From Lolium rigidum (taxonomy: Eukaryota > Streptophyta > Magnoliopsida > Poales > Poaceae), in contig NC_061513.1 in the NCBI RefSeq assembly GCF_022539505.1, forward strand, positions 353,195,696-353,259,695: DNA of 64,000 nucleotides. The letters run 5' to 3'. The translations under genes and the position numbers were made by a program. The notes beneath the pieces were generated by a model that did no database searches, had not been told where the DNA came from, and saw only the letters and a list, made by a program, of their open reading frames with translations. The stretch's first letter is position 1. Every line of letters begins with the position of its first letter. Shown piece after piece: positions 55,400 to 64,000 of this stretch.

Positions 55400-58200
55400 C
55401 TACAACCCAATTGGGAAATTTATGCAACTAGAAATCAACAGCTGCAACTAAACTAGGGTGTCCAATACAAAAACTTGGTACATGGGATAAAAATCAACTT
55501 ATCATTTCCATCATGCAACTTTGTCTATTCCACCTACAAACCAGTTGGGAAAATTATTCAATTAGAAATAAATAACTGCTTCAATGAAACTAGGGTGTCT
55601 AAAATAGCTTGATTAGGGGTATAAGCAACTTATGAAATATATCCAGATAGCGAAAATACAAAACAAACCCTAACAAATAGGGTACCACTTGCAACTCTAC
55701 TAAGATAAAGTGGCTAATCAACTTAATTTAATGGGATAAGAAACTTAGGGTAAAGTGGAAAGCAACTAAATTAAAGTGGCTAATCAACTTAATGAAATAA
55801 GGATAAAGCAACTTAGAAGTGGGAAGAAACTTAAACTAAAGTGGAATAGAAAACTTAAGATAAACTAGAAAACAACTTAAGCTAAAGTGGAAAATCAACT
55901 TAATGAAACGAGATTCCAACTTAGGATAAAGTCGAAAGAAACTCAAGATAAAGTTGAAGATCAACTTAATGAAATGGGATAGCAACTTAGGATATAGTGG
56001 AAAGCAACTTAAGCTAAAGTGGCTAATCAACTTAATATTGTGGTGTAAGCAATTTACCTGTGTTGGAATTGGATCATTTATGTCTAGCTTAGGCTAATTT
56101 GTCTAGTTCTATGATGAAAGCAGCTTAACTATGGTGATAAGAAAACTTAATTTAGAAAAGGGACAATAAATCAAAGCAAAACAACTCTCCATGCAACTTA
56201 AGTTGATCTAGCCAATCAACTTAATTCTATGTTGAAAGCAACTTAACTACGGTGATAAACAACTTTATTGGGAAGGATGGATAGTGAATCAAAGCAAACC
56301 AACTCTCCATGCAATCACAATGCAACTAATCTATCTAATCTACTCAACTAAAATGGTACAAAAAGTAACTTAAGTATACTGTAAAATAAAAAAAGGCCAA
56401 ATCAAAGCTGGCATAGCTTATAGCTAGAATTTTGCTTCTACAAACTGCAACATGCCTAAACAAAATTGATTTGCACATGCTCTCTAAGGCCAAAACTACC
56501 ACGTGGTGTACATAGGTGATAAACAAGGGTTCCAGTGTGTTGGCTCCTGATGCGGACCACCTAAACTGGATTTAGCGACTGTCAAGAAGCCACCTACGCC
56601 TCCAACAGGCAGACACTAGGACCGTGTAGCGGCAGACACTGATGGAGTGAGGCAACGCAGCATACCATTCGGGATGGTTGCCTCGTCCTAGTCCATGGAT
56701 ATAAAAATCTACTTAACAAGAAACAGTAAGTAACTTAATTAAAATGGTTAAGCAGCTTGAACCTGAATGAAAAAATGGCTAGGCATGCTTCCATGTATCA
56801 GTGTCAACTTGGAGGAGCCAAAGAAAGACACACAAAAATAGATCTTAATAAGAAAAAGTAAGCAACTTAATTAAAATGTCTTCGCAGCTTGGACCTAAAT
56901 TTAAATCATGATAATCAACTTACATAGCAGACAATAAACCGGCACCTTAAGATCCTAAAGAAACTTGATACTAATTAATATCACAAGTTGGCCATGTATA
57001 TACTGCATTTCCCATTTGCAGTATACACGTGGCCAACAAAAATCACATAAATAGCACCAACGAATCTTCCTTTTCCTCTTCCCAAATTAGAAAACAAAAA
57101 CTAGTAAATAAGGAACAACTTAGAAAGAAAAAAAGGCCATTTAATATGTGTGAATAAACTTAAATAAATACTACAATAGAAACTTATTGAAATGCTGCAA
57201 AAAGCAACTTAAAATGGATGACAAGAGCAACTTTGTATGCATATAGGAACAACAAGACTATATTCGAAAAACAACTACCATAGAAAATGCAACTTAGATT
57301 CAGGTATCCATTCAACTTGATTAAATGGTGCAAGCAACTTAATATGTTTGTAAAATGTAACTTAAATATGAGGACAAAAGCAACTTATTACGCAGATAGA
57401 AAACAACTGACTATGTTGGAAAAACAACTTAATTAACGTGTTGTGATCAACTAAATCCAAACGGAAAAGGTAAACATAGTCTAACTATGTTGGAAGTACC
57501 GTCTCCCTGAAATGGTAGATCATGCTTATATGAACGGACACCTCAGTTGCTATCACCATTAGCATTCTTCCCCAACCTCATTATTTCTCATATGATATAC
57601 CCGATGAAAATTATGTTCACCATGTACATGATGCCACCTATTGCTTCATTGGGTACTAGTAGGCGCAACTTAGAACACGACTTAGCCATCTCCCTGCATT
57701 GGCAAGTCAACTTAATTGAGAAAAAAAGGATGTGAAACCAGACCAACTTAAAAATGGGAAAAAGGAAGGTACAAAACCAAAAATTCCCAAATAAGTTGGT
57801 CTATGTAAAATTAGGAAGGCACTACCCAACTTGGATACTCTATGTAATCAACTTAATTCAGTTGTACACACAAATTAACTATAATGACAGAAGCAACTTG
57901 GTACATGTAAAAGAGTACGCTTAATTAAACGGTACAAAAGCAACTTGACTATGTAAATGCAAAGCAATACAAGTCATTGACAGATACTGTGCTACTGTAG
58001 AAACATCAGGTAGTAACACTATTGTAATAGTACTAGTATGCAGTATGCTTGACTATCAGATGCCAGGTGGTAATTGGAACTAACATGTACAACCCAATCT
58101 GATGGTAGCTTGAGTAGTAGCCATGATGTTGGATTAAACTGGCATGTAATAGCAACTCAGCTATGTTGCAAAAGCAACTTAATCTGCTGTCACCGTTGAT
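55400..58200. repeat. CAACTTA-rich degenerate repeat tract
   Basis: About 2.8 kb of A-rich DNA in which CAACTTA or CAACTTAA words recur with irregular spacing, often as (G/A)(C/T)CAACTTAA(T/G). I count about ten copies in 55681-56040 alone. Partial longer units (AAAGTGGAAAGCAACTTAA, GGCTAATCAACTTAATG) repeat locally. No protein is encoded. It may be subterminal repeats of a DNA transposon or an unclassified satellite-like region. Confidence 0.65.
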
Positions 58201-59190
58201 CTCTCTGTCCATCAAGCCAACTAGTAAATCCAATTTTATTCAACTATGCATTATCCAACCAAAGACCCAGGCCACTGTTGAGCTCAAGCATTAAAAAGGC
58301 AACCACATTACTCCAGTTTTACGACTACAGCAACAGCAAGAAGGAAGGAAAGACATATCATCTCACTGTGATACCGAGGATTTCAGCGCCCTCCGCAACG
58401 AGAAATGTCATGCGGCTTGTCAGGTTGGACGGCCCCACGAATCACCGTCCGGACAGCATGTTGAGGTCCTTCAGGTTGTAGGCATTCGGGCGCGGGCGCA
58501 GAGCCGGGCGCGACGACGGCAGCGCGCGGGGAGGCTGAGGATCCCATCCCCGGCCCCGACGAACATGGACGCGCTCTGCCAGGAAGACCAGCGCGAAGCC
58601 GGGGACCTACACGGCGGCGAGCGGGGTCTTGTTGGCCGCGAGGAAGGCGGCCGCGGTCCGCCACTGGCCGGAGGTGGAGCCTCCACCTCCTGCCCGAATT
58701 CTCCACTATCACGCGCGCGATCAACATGGGCGCAGGGCCAGAATCAAGATCTCCCGATCTAGGCACACGCGTGGCTTAGAAGGGGTCAGTCAGTGGGTCG
58801 GGACGTGGCGAGCTCGGATCCTGCGGAGGTGGTGGGCAACTGGGCAAGGCGATGAGAGTAGGGACGAGGACGAGGACGAGGGGGATTCCACATGGCCAGG
58901 TTCTGACCTGAGTTACGAATGGGGGAATGGGGAATGCGAGATGAGAGAGATGGATAGGGGTGCGAGTTGTGCGGTGTCTCGACGCGCTGTCGGAACCACT
59001 CGTGCGACGCGGGGGTAGTCAGGTGAAATCCAACGGCCAGCAAAAGAGGGCTCGATGGAGCAAACGGGCCACCGTGCACTTTTTAGCACTTGGGAAAAAG
59101 AAAACATCCATAACTAGTACAACCGGGCCGAGTAGTACTGCGCGGAGCCTCTTTCCCTCCGGCGTCCATTCTCCGCGAATGGAAGCTTGC
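58201..59190. other. No gene accepted; GC-rich fragment
   Basis: 58380-58760 is GC-rich. A minus-strand reading (SGQWRTAAAFLAANKTPLAA, stop, then VPGFALVFLAERV, and AYNLKDLNMLSG) looks like a broken coding exon, but no family was recognised. Confidence 0.4.
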
Positions 59191-59212
59191 CTGAATCACT
59201 TAATCGTGGGTT

Positions 59213-59233
59213 TATCTCAAAAAAAAAAAAAAA
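59213..59233 (+). mobile_element. Minute poly(A) insertion with 15-bp TSD
   Basis: TATCTC plus 15 A residues lies between perfect direct repeats ACTTAATCGTGGGTT (59198-59212 and 59234-59248). This is the structure of a retroposed insertion reduced to its tail. Confidence 0.7.
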
Positions 59234-59248
59234 ACTTAATCGTGGGTT

Positions 59249-60258
59249 GAACCCAAGTACCAGCATGTTGGGCTCACGCTGACTCGAGTGGATAATTCTG
59301 AAACCTGGTGCGGAAGCCCATAGACTAACGGGCACGGGAGAAACGTGATGACGGCGTGCTGCCGAACCCTCCTGCTATTTCCACCACATACTAGTTGTCT
59401 TTCCAGTTGACTATGGAGCGTAGTAAGGGTATGCCCAATGCATAGCCTCAACTCACTGCCTCACAGGCCAATTAGCCTCGGGTGTCAGTCCGAACCTGCA
59501 AGTAGCTGCCCAGCAGACCAACTAGTCTCTTGCAGGAGAGGCTACATCTTCGGCAGATAAAGTTGGAAGAAAGGAAAGAGAGAGAAGAGAAAAGAAGGAA
59601 AGTGATGGACCACGGGGAGGAAATGGCAGGAAAGGAGAAGAGAGATTGTCTTGCTAAGTGGTGGCTTCAGCTTTTAGCATTGGGTAGATTCTAGTCTAGG
59701 TTGTAGTTTCAGCCAACCGAACCTAGGTGGAAGTGCTGAGGCAGTGACAACCATATGCCACCATTGCTCATGCCCTAAGTTCCATGAGACGGCCGTCCGA
59801 ACCCTAGTCAACAGCATGCCTTCAACCATGAGATGCTAGCATGCCCGTTCGGCGCCGTGTGGGTTGGGACCGGCACGGGTTTGCTGACAATTATATTGGG
59901 CTCATAAACACGCCAACTATTTTTAGATGTGCTAGTGTGAGCCAAAAGAACAAGCCTGCTCTCAAATAGCTATGGGATCACTATTAGGGCCGCCAGTACA
60001 GATGCTCTTAAAGAGAAAGTCATGGAGCTACAATATTTAGCAATTGCAAAATGAAGAAGTAAAATCAGGGCACTGTAGCAAACTTTGTACTCCGTATGTC
60101 TTATACTGTTACTATAGGTAGTTATTGTTTATATAGCTTTTCTAAACTGAAAAATAGTTGATCACAATTTTGATTATAAGAAATTATTCTAAATGGATAT
60201 TAACTATTTATACCGTGAAAGTTAATTTGGATCCAATTCCCCTTAATTATATGGATGT
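59249..60258. other. No gene seen
   Basis: Mixed sequence. A possible MITE spans about 59430-60010 (TAA before GGGTATGCCCAATGCA, and TAA after ATGCTCT), but the termini match poorly and I leave it unclassified. Confidence 0.4.
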
Positions 60259-60275
60259 GAAGAAAGGAAGTTATA

Positions 60276-60939
60276 ACAAGATCTTTACCTACAGCGTTGC
60301 CTTTCCCCATCCACAGTAACGAAAGGCGATTTCTGGGCACTCCTGTGCGCTCCACCTTGCCGCCGCCGATTCGGCGGATTTGCCGTCCTCCGGCGGCCGC
60401 TCCGACGGCGGGAGGACGGGGAATCCCCGGATCCGGCGTGTTATAGTGTAGGGGTGCGTGGGTTTCCGGCCGGCAGCGCTATGGAGGTGGTGGTGGCGTT
60501 GGTGCGGTTTTTTGGGGCAGCGACCCCTTCCTCGGTCGATGGCGCTCCAGCGGGGCTCCACCGTCGATCTGCTGTCCCTGGCGGCCTTGTGGCTCTTCGG
60601 AGGCGCGAGCTCCGCCTTCCCCTCGCCGGAGTCCGTGGGGTGGCGGCTCCGAATGGTGTTCTTCCTGAAGGTGATGTTGAGGTGATGCGGGTCGTCGGTG
60701 TCAGCGGTGCAGGGTGGAGGCTCTCAGGAGTCGAGCATCGTCGACTTCCCGTCCGCGGAGGGGCTTCGTCCAGTCCAAGGCTTGTGCGACGAAGTGGCGG
60801 CGGCGCGCCGGCGGCGCATTCTGTGCTCGTTGTTGTCGATGGGATCCAGGAGGGTTGTCTTGCTTTTCTTCTGTATGTCTTGGGTCTATCTCGTAAGTTG
60901 CTCGTCGTAACCTTTTCAGCCTTTATCGCAAAAAAAGAA
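60276..60939 (+). mobile_element. Non-LTR retroelement insertion with 17-bp TSD
   Basis: A 664-bp insertion between perfect direct repeats GAAGAAAGGAAGTTATA (60259-60275 and 60940-60956). It ends TTTATCGCAAAAAAAGAA. The long TSD and A-rich tail show target-primed reverse transcription. The 167-codon frame at 60454-60957 runs across the TSD and is not accepted as a gene. Either a short non-autonomous family or a 5'-truncated LINE. Confidence 0.75.
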
Positions 60940-61012
60940 GAAGAAAGGAAGTTATAGTAATGTAGCTTACGTGACTTTCCTCCTTCACGTTAGAGGTTCC
61001 TGTTGTCGTGTT

Positions 61013-61301
61013 TGTTGAATATAAATACACTGCCTAGTCTCTTTCCATCAGTTCGGACTTTTGGTTCAATTGGCTAGTGCAGCAATCTTTCATGGTATCA
61101 GAGCCAAGAGGTCTCAAGTTCAAGACCCTGCTCACGCAGTTTTAAAAAACAAAAAGAAAAAATTCTGCGGCCCGCACCGAACCCACGCTAAGGACTAAAA
61201 CAGCCTAGACGTGAAGGGGAGTGTTGAATATAAATACACTGCCTAGTCTCTTTCCATCAGTTCGGACTTTTGGTTCAATTGGCTAGTGCAACAATCTTTC
61301 A
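61013..61301 (+). mobile_element. TRIM (miniature LTR element), complete
   Basis: A 289-bp element with 80-bp LTRs (61013-61092 and 61222-61301, one mismatch seen). Both start TGTTGAATATAAATACACTG and end AACAATCTTTCA or AGCAATCTTTCA. TSD GTGTT at 61008-61012 and 61302-61306. The primer-binding site TGGTATCAGAGCC (61093-61105) abuts the left LTR and the polypurine tract AAGGGGAG (61214-61221) abuts the right. No ORF. The size and layout match the smallest known plant LTR elements, such as SMART-type TRIMs. Confidence 0.9.
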
Positions 61302-61306
61302 GTGTT

Positions 61307-61610
61307 GTCACTCCGATACATCCTGTAGATCGATCTTGGCTCCGGCTGCTTGTAATGGTGCAAATAGGCGGGAAAATATCTAGTGATACCAACCCTTAAA
61401 TGATACCATGATATCATTTGTTAAAATTTTAAATTTCAAATTTTAAAAAAATGTTGAAAAAGTTATGTGTGTATTCACATGTGTGTTTACAACTCCTAAA
61501 ATTTTCAGAAGCAAATTCGAAACACAAACAGAAAAACAAAAATGACAAGTACAACATGGCTCATAATTATTTTAGGATTCTTTAGAAACTTGAAAATTTG
61601 ATTTTGAAAA
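61307..61610. other. No gene seen
   Basis: AT-rich sequence with the phrase GATACCATGATATCA near 61403, which also recurs after the SINE (about 61927). No ORF of note. Confidence 0.5.
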
Positions 61611-61623
61611 CTGATACCATGAT

Positions 61624-61923
61624 TTATTTTGAGAAACACTGTATAAACACAGACGCTCACATACACGCGCATACACTCACCCCTATGAACGCACATAGAC
61701 ACATCCTACCCGGATGAGCACCTCCGGAAGACTGAGCTGACGAATTGAATCTTCAAATTGACGAAGTCACCATAGGCGCCTCGCTGTCGACGGAAACATC
61801 GTCTTCCACCAAATGAATATTCCGCCTTTATGAGACACACCGATGTTAAATCTAGAATTTAAACTCTGGTAAACTGGGGGTGCAATCATCCTCATAACCA
61901 CCCAACCTCAAATTGATTCTCAA
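61624..61923 (-). mobile_element. tRNA-derived SINE, minus strand
   Basis: A 300-bp insertion between perfect 13-bp repeats CTGATACCATGAT (61611-61623 and 61924-61936). On the minus strand the 5' end reads TTGAGGTTGGGTGGTTATGA, comparable to a degenerate A box. The GAGTTTAAATTCTAG region stands where a B box (GGTTCGAATC) is expected. The 3' end reads CAGTGTTTCTCAAAATAAA. The middle (GAGCACCTCCGGAAGACTGA on the plus strand) is a familiar grass SINE motif from memory. Confidence 0.65.
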
Positions 61924-61936
61924 CTGATACCATGAT

Positions 61937-62301
61937 ATCATTCAGTGGATGGTATCACCAATATGTTCTGGCAAACAGGCCACGTTCTGGTGCCAAGGCC
62001 GATCGAGCCCGTACGATTATATGCATTTCGATGTACCTAGCTGACAAGCACCCGCAGAGGAAAAGCTAGCTGACAGGCACACGAGGACTGCTTCGACAGG
62101 TTCTGCATGCACGCACGTACCCTGACAGGACATTCATACTCGTACATCAGATCAGATGATCATCCAGAAATAGTACGTCCCTCTTTGCACGCTACTCACG
62201 TGCAGCCACCGCGTCATGGCTCCTGGCTGACCGGCTGGCCACCACAGTTCTGGAATCCTATGCGCCGTCTAATTCGTCTGTTTTTTAAGACAATGATCCA
62301 C
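61937..62301. other. No gene seen
   Basis: Unique-looking sequence between the SINE and the Harbinger element. A 65-codon frame at 62107-62304 is unmatched. Confidence 0.5.
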
Positions 62302-62520
62302 TAAGGGCATCTCCAGCGGCACGACGCATTTCGGACGCCCAAAAATGGTCGCGAGCATCTATTTGCGTCGTCCCGCGGACATATTTTGTCCGCTCGTCCG
62401 TTTGCATCTGGATGTGCTCCCACCGGGACGATCTATTTTTGAATTGCAACATAGTTAAAAACATTCAAAGTAGTACATAAAAATGCATAAAAACTATACA
62501 AGTAGATCTATAGGTCTAGA

Positions 62521-63026
62521 CTACTTGCATCCTGACGGGCCGGCACCGTCGTTGCGTCGCTCCGTCGCCTGCTTCTCCGCCGCCTCCCGCGCAGCCGCTG
62601 TGGCTCGGTGCGCCGCCGCGTCCTCTTGCAGGCACTGCTCCAGCCTCGCGTTGGCGGCGTCGTCCTTGAGCGTCTCGAAAGACTCGACGATGGCCCTCTG
62701 CTCCGTCGCCTTCTCCTCAGACGTCGGCGCATCAGGGTCATCGGAGGACCAAGATATCTCCGAGTCGGAGTCCCTGCTGCAGCGGCGGCCGCCATCTCGC
62801 GGCCGTTCCGGCTCGGCGTCCAACGCCGCCGCGTGGCCCGCCGGCTCCTCCTCTCGCTTCCTCGCGCCGCGAGTGCTAGGGCCGCGGCGTCCTTGACCGG
62901 GTGGAGGAGGTCGGTGTCGTCTTCGGAGTCGAACTCCTCGGAGGAGCTCGAGGCCGGAGGAGGTGGAGTGGGAGGTGAAGGTGGAGGTGGAGGCGCGGCA
63001 GCCTGGCCGCGTCCGGCGCTGCTCAT
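62521..63026 (-). pseudogene. Acidic ORF carried by the Harbinger element, frameshifted
   Basis: From ATG 63026 (MSSAGRGQAAAPPPPPSPPT) the frame encodes a Pro-rich start and SSSEEFDSEDDTDLLHPVKD. A shift near 62868 is needed to reach ALDAEPERPRDGG, SDSEISWSSDDPDAPTSEEK, QRAIVESFETLKDDAANARL and AAREAAEKQATERRNDGAG, ending at 62521. The C-terminal part looks like an alpha-helical coiled coil. No Myb or DDE domain is seen. A related broken copy is at 15740-16089. Function unknown. Confidence 0.5.
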
Positions 63027-63108
63027 GGTGGATCTGCTGGAGACTGAGAGGAAGCGGCGCTACGGCAGCGGCGGCTAGGGTTTAGGAGATGAGATGCTCG
63101 CGCCCCTG

Positions 63109-63116
63109 TATATATA
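63109..63116 (-). promoter_or_regulatory. TATA box upstream of the Harbinger-borne ORF
   Basis: TATATATA lies 82 bases upstream of ATG 63026 on the minus strand, a normal plant distance. The second copy of this ORF has CTATAAAAG in the equivalent place (16182-16190), which supports real promoter function. Confidence 0.55.
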
Positions 63117-63519
63117 GGTCGGAGGCAGGGAAACGGCCGCGCCACGCGTAGCATCGCCATTACTACGTGCGCAGAGGTAGACGACGGCCGCGCGCCACGC
63201 GAGGCATCGCCATTTACGCGGCCGCAGACTGCCGAAGCGACGCCTCGCTGCCCGTACTGGCGGAGAAGACGCATCGACGCTGCGTCACTGCCAGGCGGGC
63301 CTGGAGAAACGTTCGCCAGACTCGAGCGGACACTTTCCGCGTCCGCCGAGCGTCCGCAAGAGACGCATCCCAGACGCATATTTGGGCCAGGTTTGCATCT
63401 ACGCGGACGGTCCGGTCACTTTGCGTCGCCCGCTGGAGGTGGTTCCAGACGCATTTCCGATCACGGCGGACGAAAACGGTCGCTGAGCGACCGTTTGCGT
63501 CGCGCTGGAGATGCCCTAA

Positions 63520-64000
63520 ACTCATCTGATCACGGCGAAACGATTTTAAAATCTGACGTAAGCTTTGGCGTCAACGAGGATAAAGCCGAAGTTACGGAGG
63601 TTGGCGCCAACGATTTCTGTCACCAAAGCTAGGTCGGCCTCGAACCATGAGGCCATGCTCTTCATGCCGACCTTCAAAATTTCGATTCCATTCTCGTTAG
63701 CGCCGAGCTCACGTGTTATATTTCAAGATAGAAGAGACATTAGGTTTGCCCAGGTCCAATTTGTCAAAATAAAAACGTGATTCGCGAGCAAATCCGTTGA
63801 GCCTGAAACATCACGTACTTGATTGTGTTGCTTCACACACGCTGTCATGTCCAGATTTCACTGTAGAAAGACTGATTGAACATTGCATGAAATGATTAGG
63901 CCTTGTTTTGGCACTAGAGTTTTAGTGGGAAATAGTGTGGATAATCCCCGCCAAAATTCAAATTTTCACTTATTTTAAATACATGTTTGTTGCTAAAGTA
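63520..64000. other. No gene seen
   Basis: Mixed sequence. From about 63900 the text (GGCCTTGTTTTGGCACTAGA) resembles the start of a hAT- or PIF-type MITE that continues beyond the window. Confidence 0.4.

Larger units (their letters stand above)
62305..63516 (-). mobile_element. PIF/Harbinger-like element with an internal ORF
   Basis: A 1212-bp element with inverted ends GGGCATCTCCAGCGGCACGACGCA and, reverse-complemented, GGGCATCTCCAGCGCGACGCA. Flanked by TAA at 62302-62304 and 63517-63519. No transposase is present. It carries one promoter-like box and a broken ORF on the minus strand. Subterminal GCGTC and GGACG words are abundant. Confidence 0.75.

Noticed and set aside
58383..58766. Possible GC-rich exon on the minus strand
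   Set aside because: A reading with SGQWRTAAAFLAANKTPLAA looks protein-like, but it has an in-frame stop, no partner exons and no recognised family.
59430..60010. Possible MITE with TAA flanks
   Set aside because: The two ends (GGGTATGCCCAATGC and, inverted, AGAGCATCTGTACTGG) match too poorly to support a terminal inverted repeat.
60454..60957. 167-codon ORF starting MRGFPAGSAMEVVVALVRFF
   Set aside because: It runs through the A tail and across the target-site duplication of a retroposed insertion, so it is not a native gene.
61093..61140. tRNA-like text (GGTATCAGAGCC...GTTCAAGACC)
   Set aside because: It is the primer-binding site and body of the TRIM, not a folded tRNA gene.

Overview
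The window looks like intergenic DNA from a large grass genome, most likely Triticeae or another Pooideae. The evidence is nested LTR retrotransposons with TG...CA ends and 5-bp target-site duplications (TSDs), grass-type LINEs, Tourist- and Stowaway-like MITEs, a Mutator-like element, a tRNA-type SINE and a miniature LTR element. A run of 100 Ns (30278-30377) shows that this is a draft assembly. I see no bacterial features, CRISPR array, rRNA gene or functional tRNA gene. Family names given from memory are tentative; TSDs, frames and termini were read directly.

Only one ordinary host gene looks intact: an intronless DUF538 gene at 16903-17388 (+), with a TATA box and a poly(A) signal. Almost everything else is mobile DNA or its debris.

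Layout. 0.0-8.1 kb: LTR end, A-tailed retroelement, Tourist MITE (2010-2332), first copy of a duplicated repeat, decayed hAT transposase (about 5.6-7.2 kb). 8.1-15.7 kb: LTR fragments, one of them split by a 4.4-kb Mutator-like element (10258-14654, 9-bp TSD) that carries two broken gene-like segments. 15.7-19.6 kb: fragment of a Harbinger-type ORF, the DUF538 gene, second copy of the duplicated repeat. 19.9-29.6 kb: a solo LTR (TSD AAAAT) containing a complete non-autonomous LTR element A (21416-28308, TSD ATAGA) and a small hAT-like element (29143-29466). 30.1-51.9 kb: one LINE on the minus strand, split by a solo LTR (33948-35548, TSD CGGTG) and by a Ty3/gypsy element (37393-51493, TSD CTACG). 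The gypsy element is itself split inside gag by non-autonomous element B (39211-45995, TSD GACCG). Removing each insertion together with one TSD copy puts the interrupted reading frames back in register. 52.8-53.7 kb: 5'-truncated LINE. 55.0-58.2 kb: Stowaway MITE and a long tract rich in CAACTTA. 59.2-63.5 kb: minute poly(A) insertion, 664-bp non-LTR insertion, 289-bp TRIM, 300-bp SINE, and 1.2-kb Harbinger element with its own ORF.

How the parts relate. Elements A and B and three further LTR fragments belong to one LTR superfamily. A and B share related LTRs, an almost identical primer-binding site and homologous non-coding stretches, yet carry unrelated internal ORFs and modules. They look like parasites of an autonomous element that is not present here. 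The gypsy and LINE copies are dead by visible stops and frameshifts. The best candidates for under-described biology are the A/B cassette exchange with its uncharacterised 240-aa protein, the Mutator-like element with its gene-like cargo, the Harbinger-borne acidic ORF present twice with a TATA box, and the CAACTTA-rich tract.
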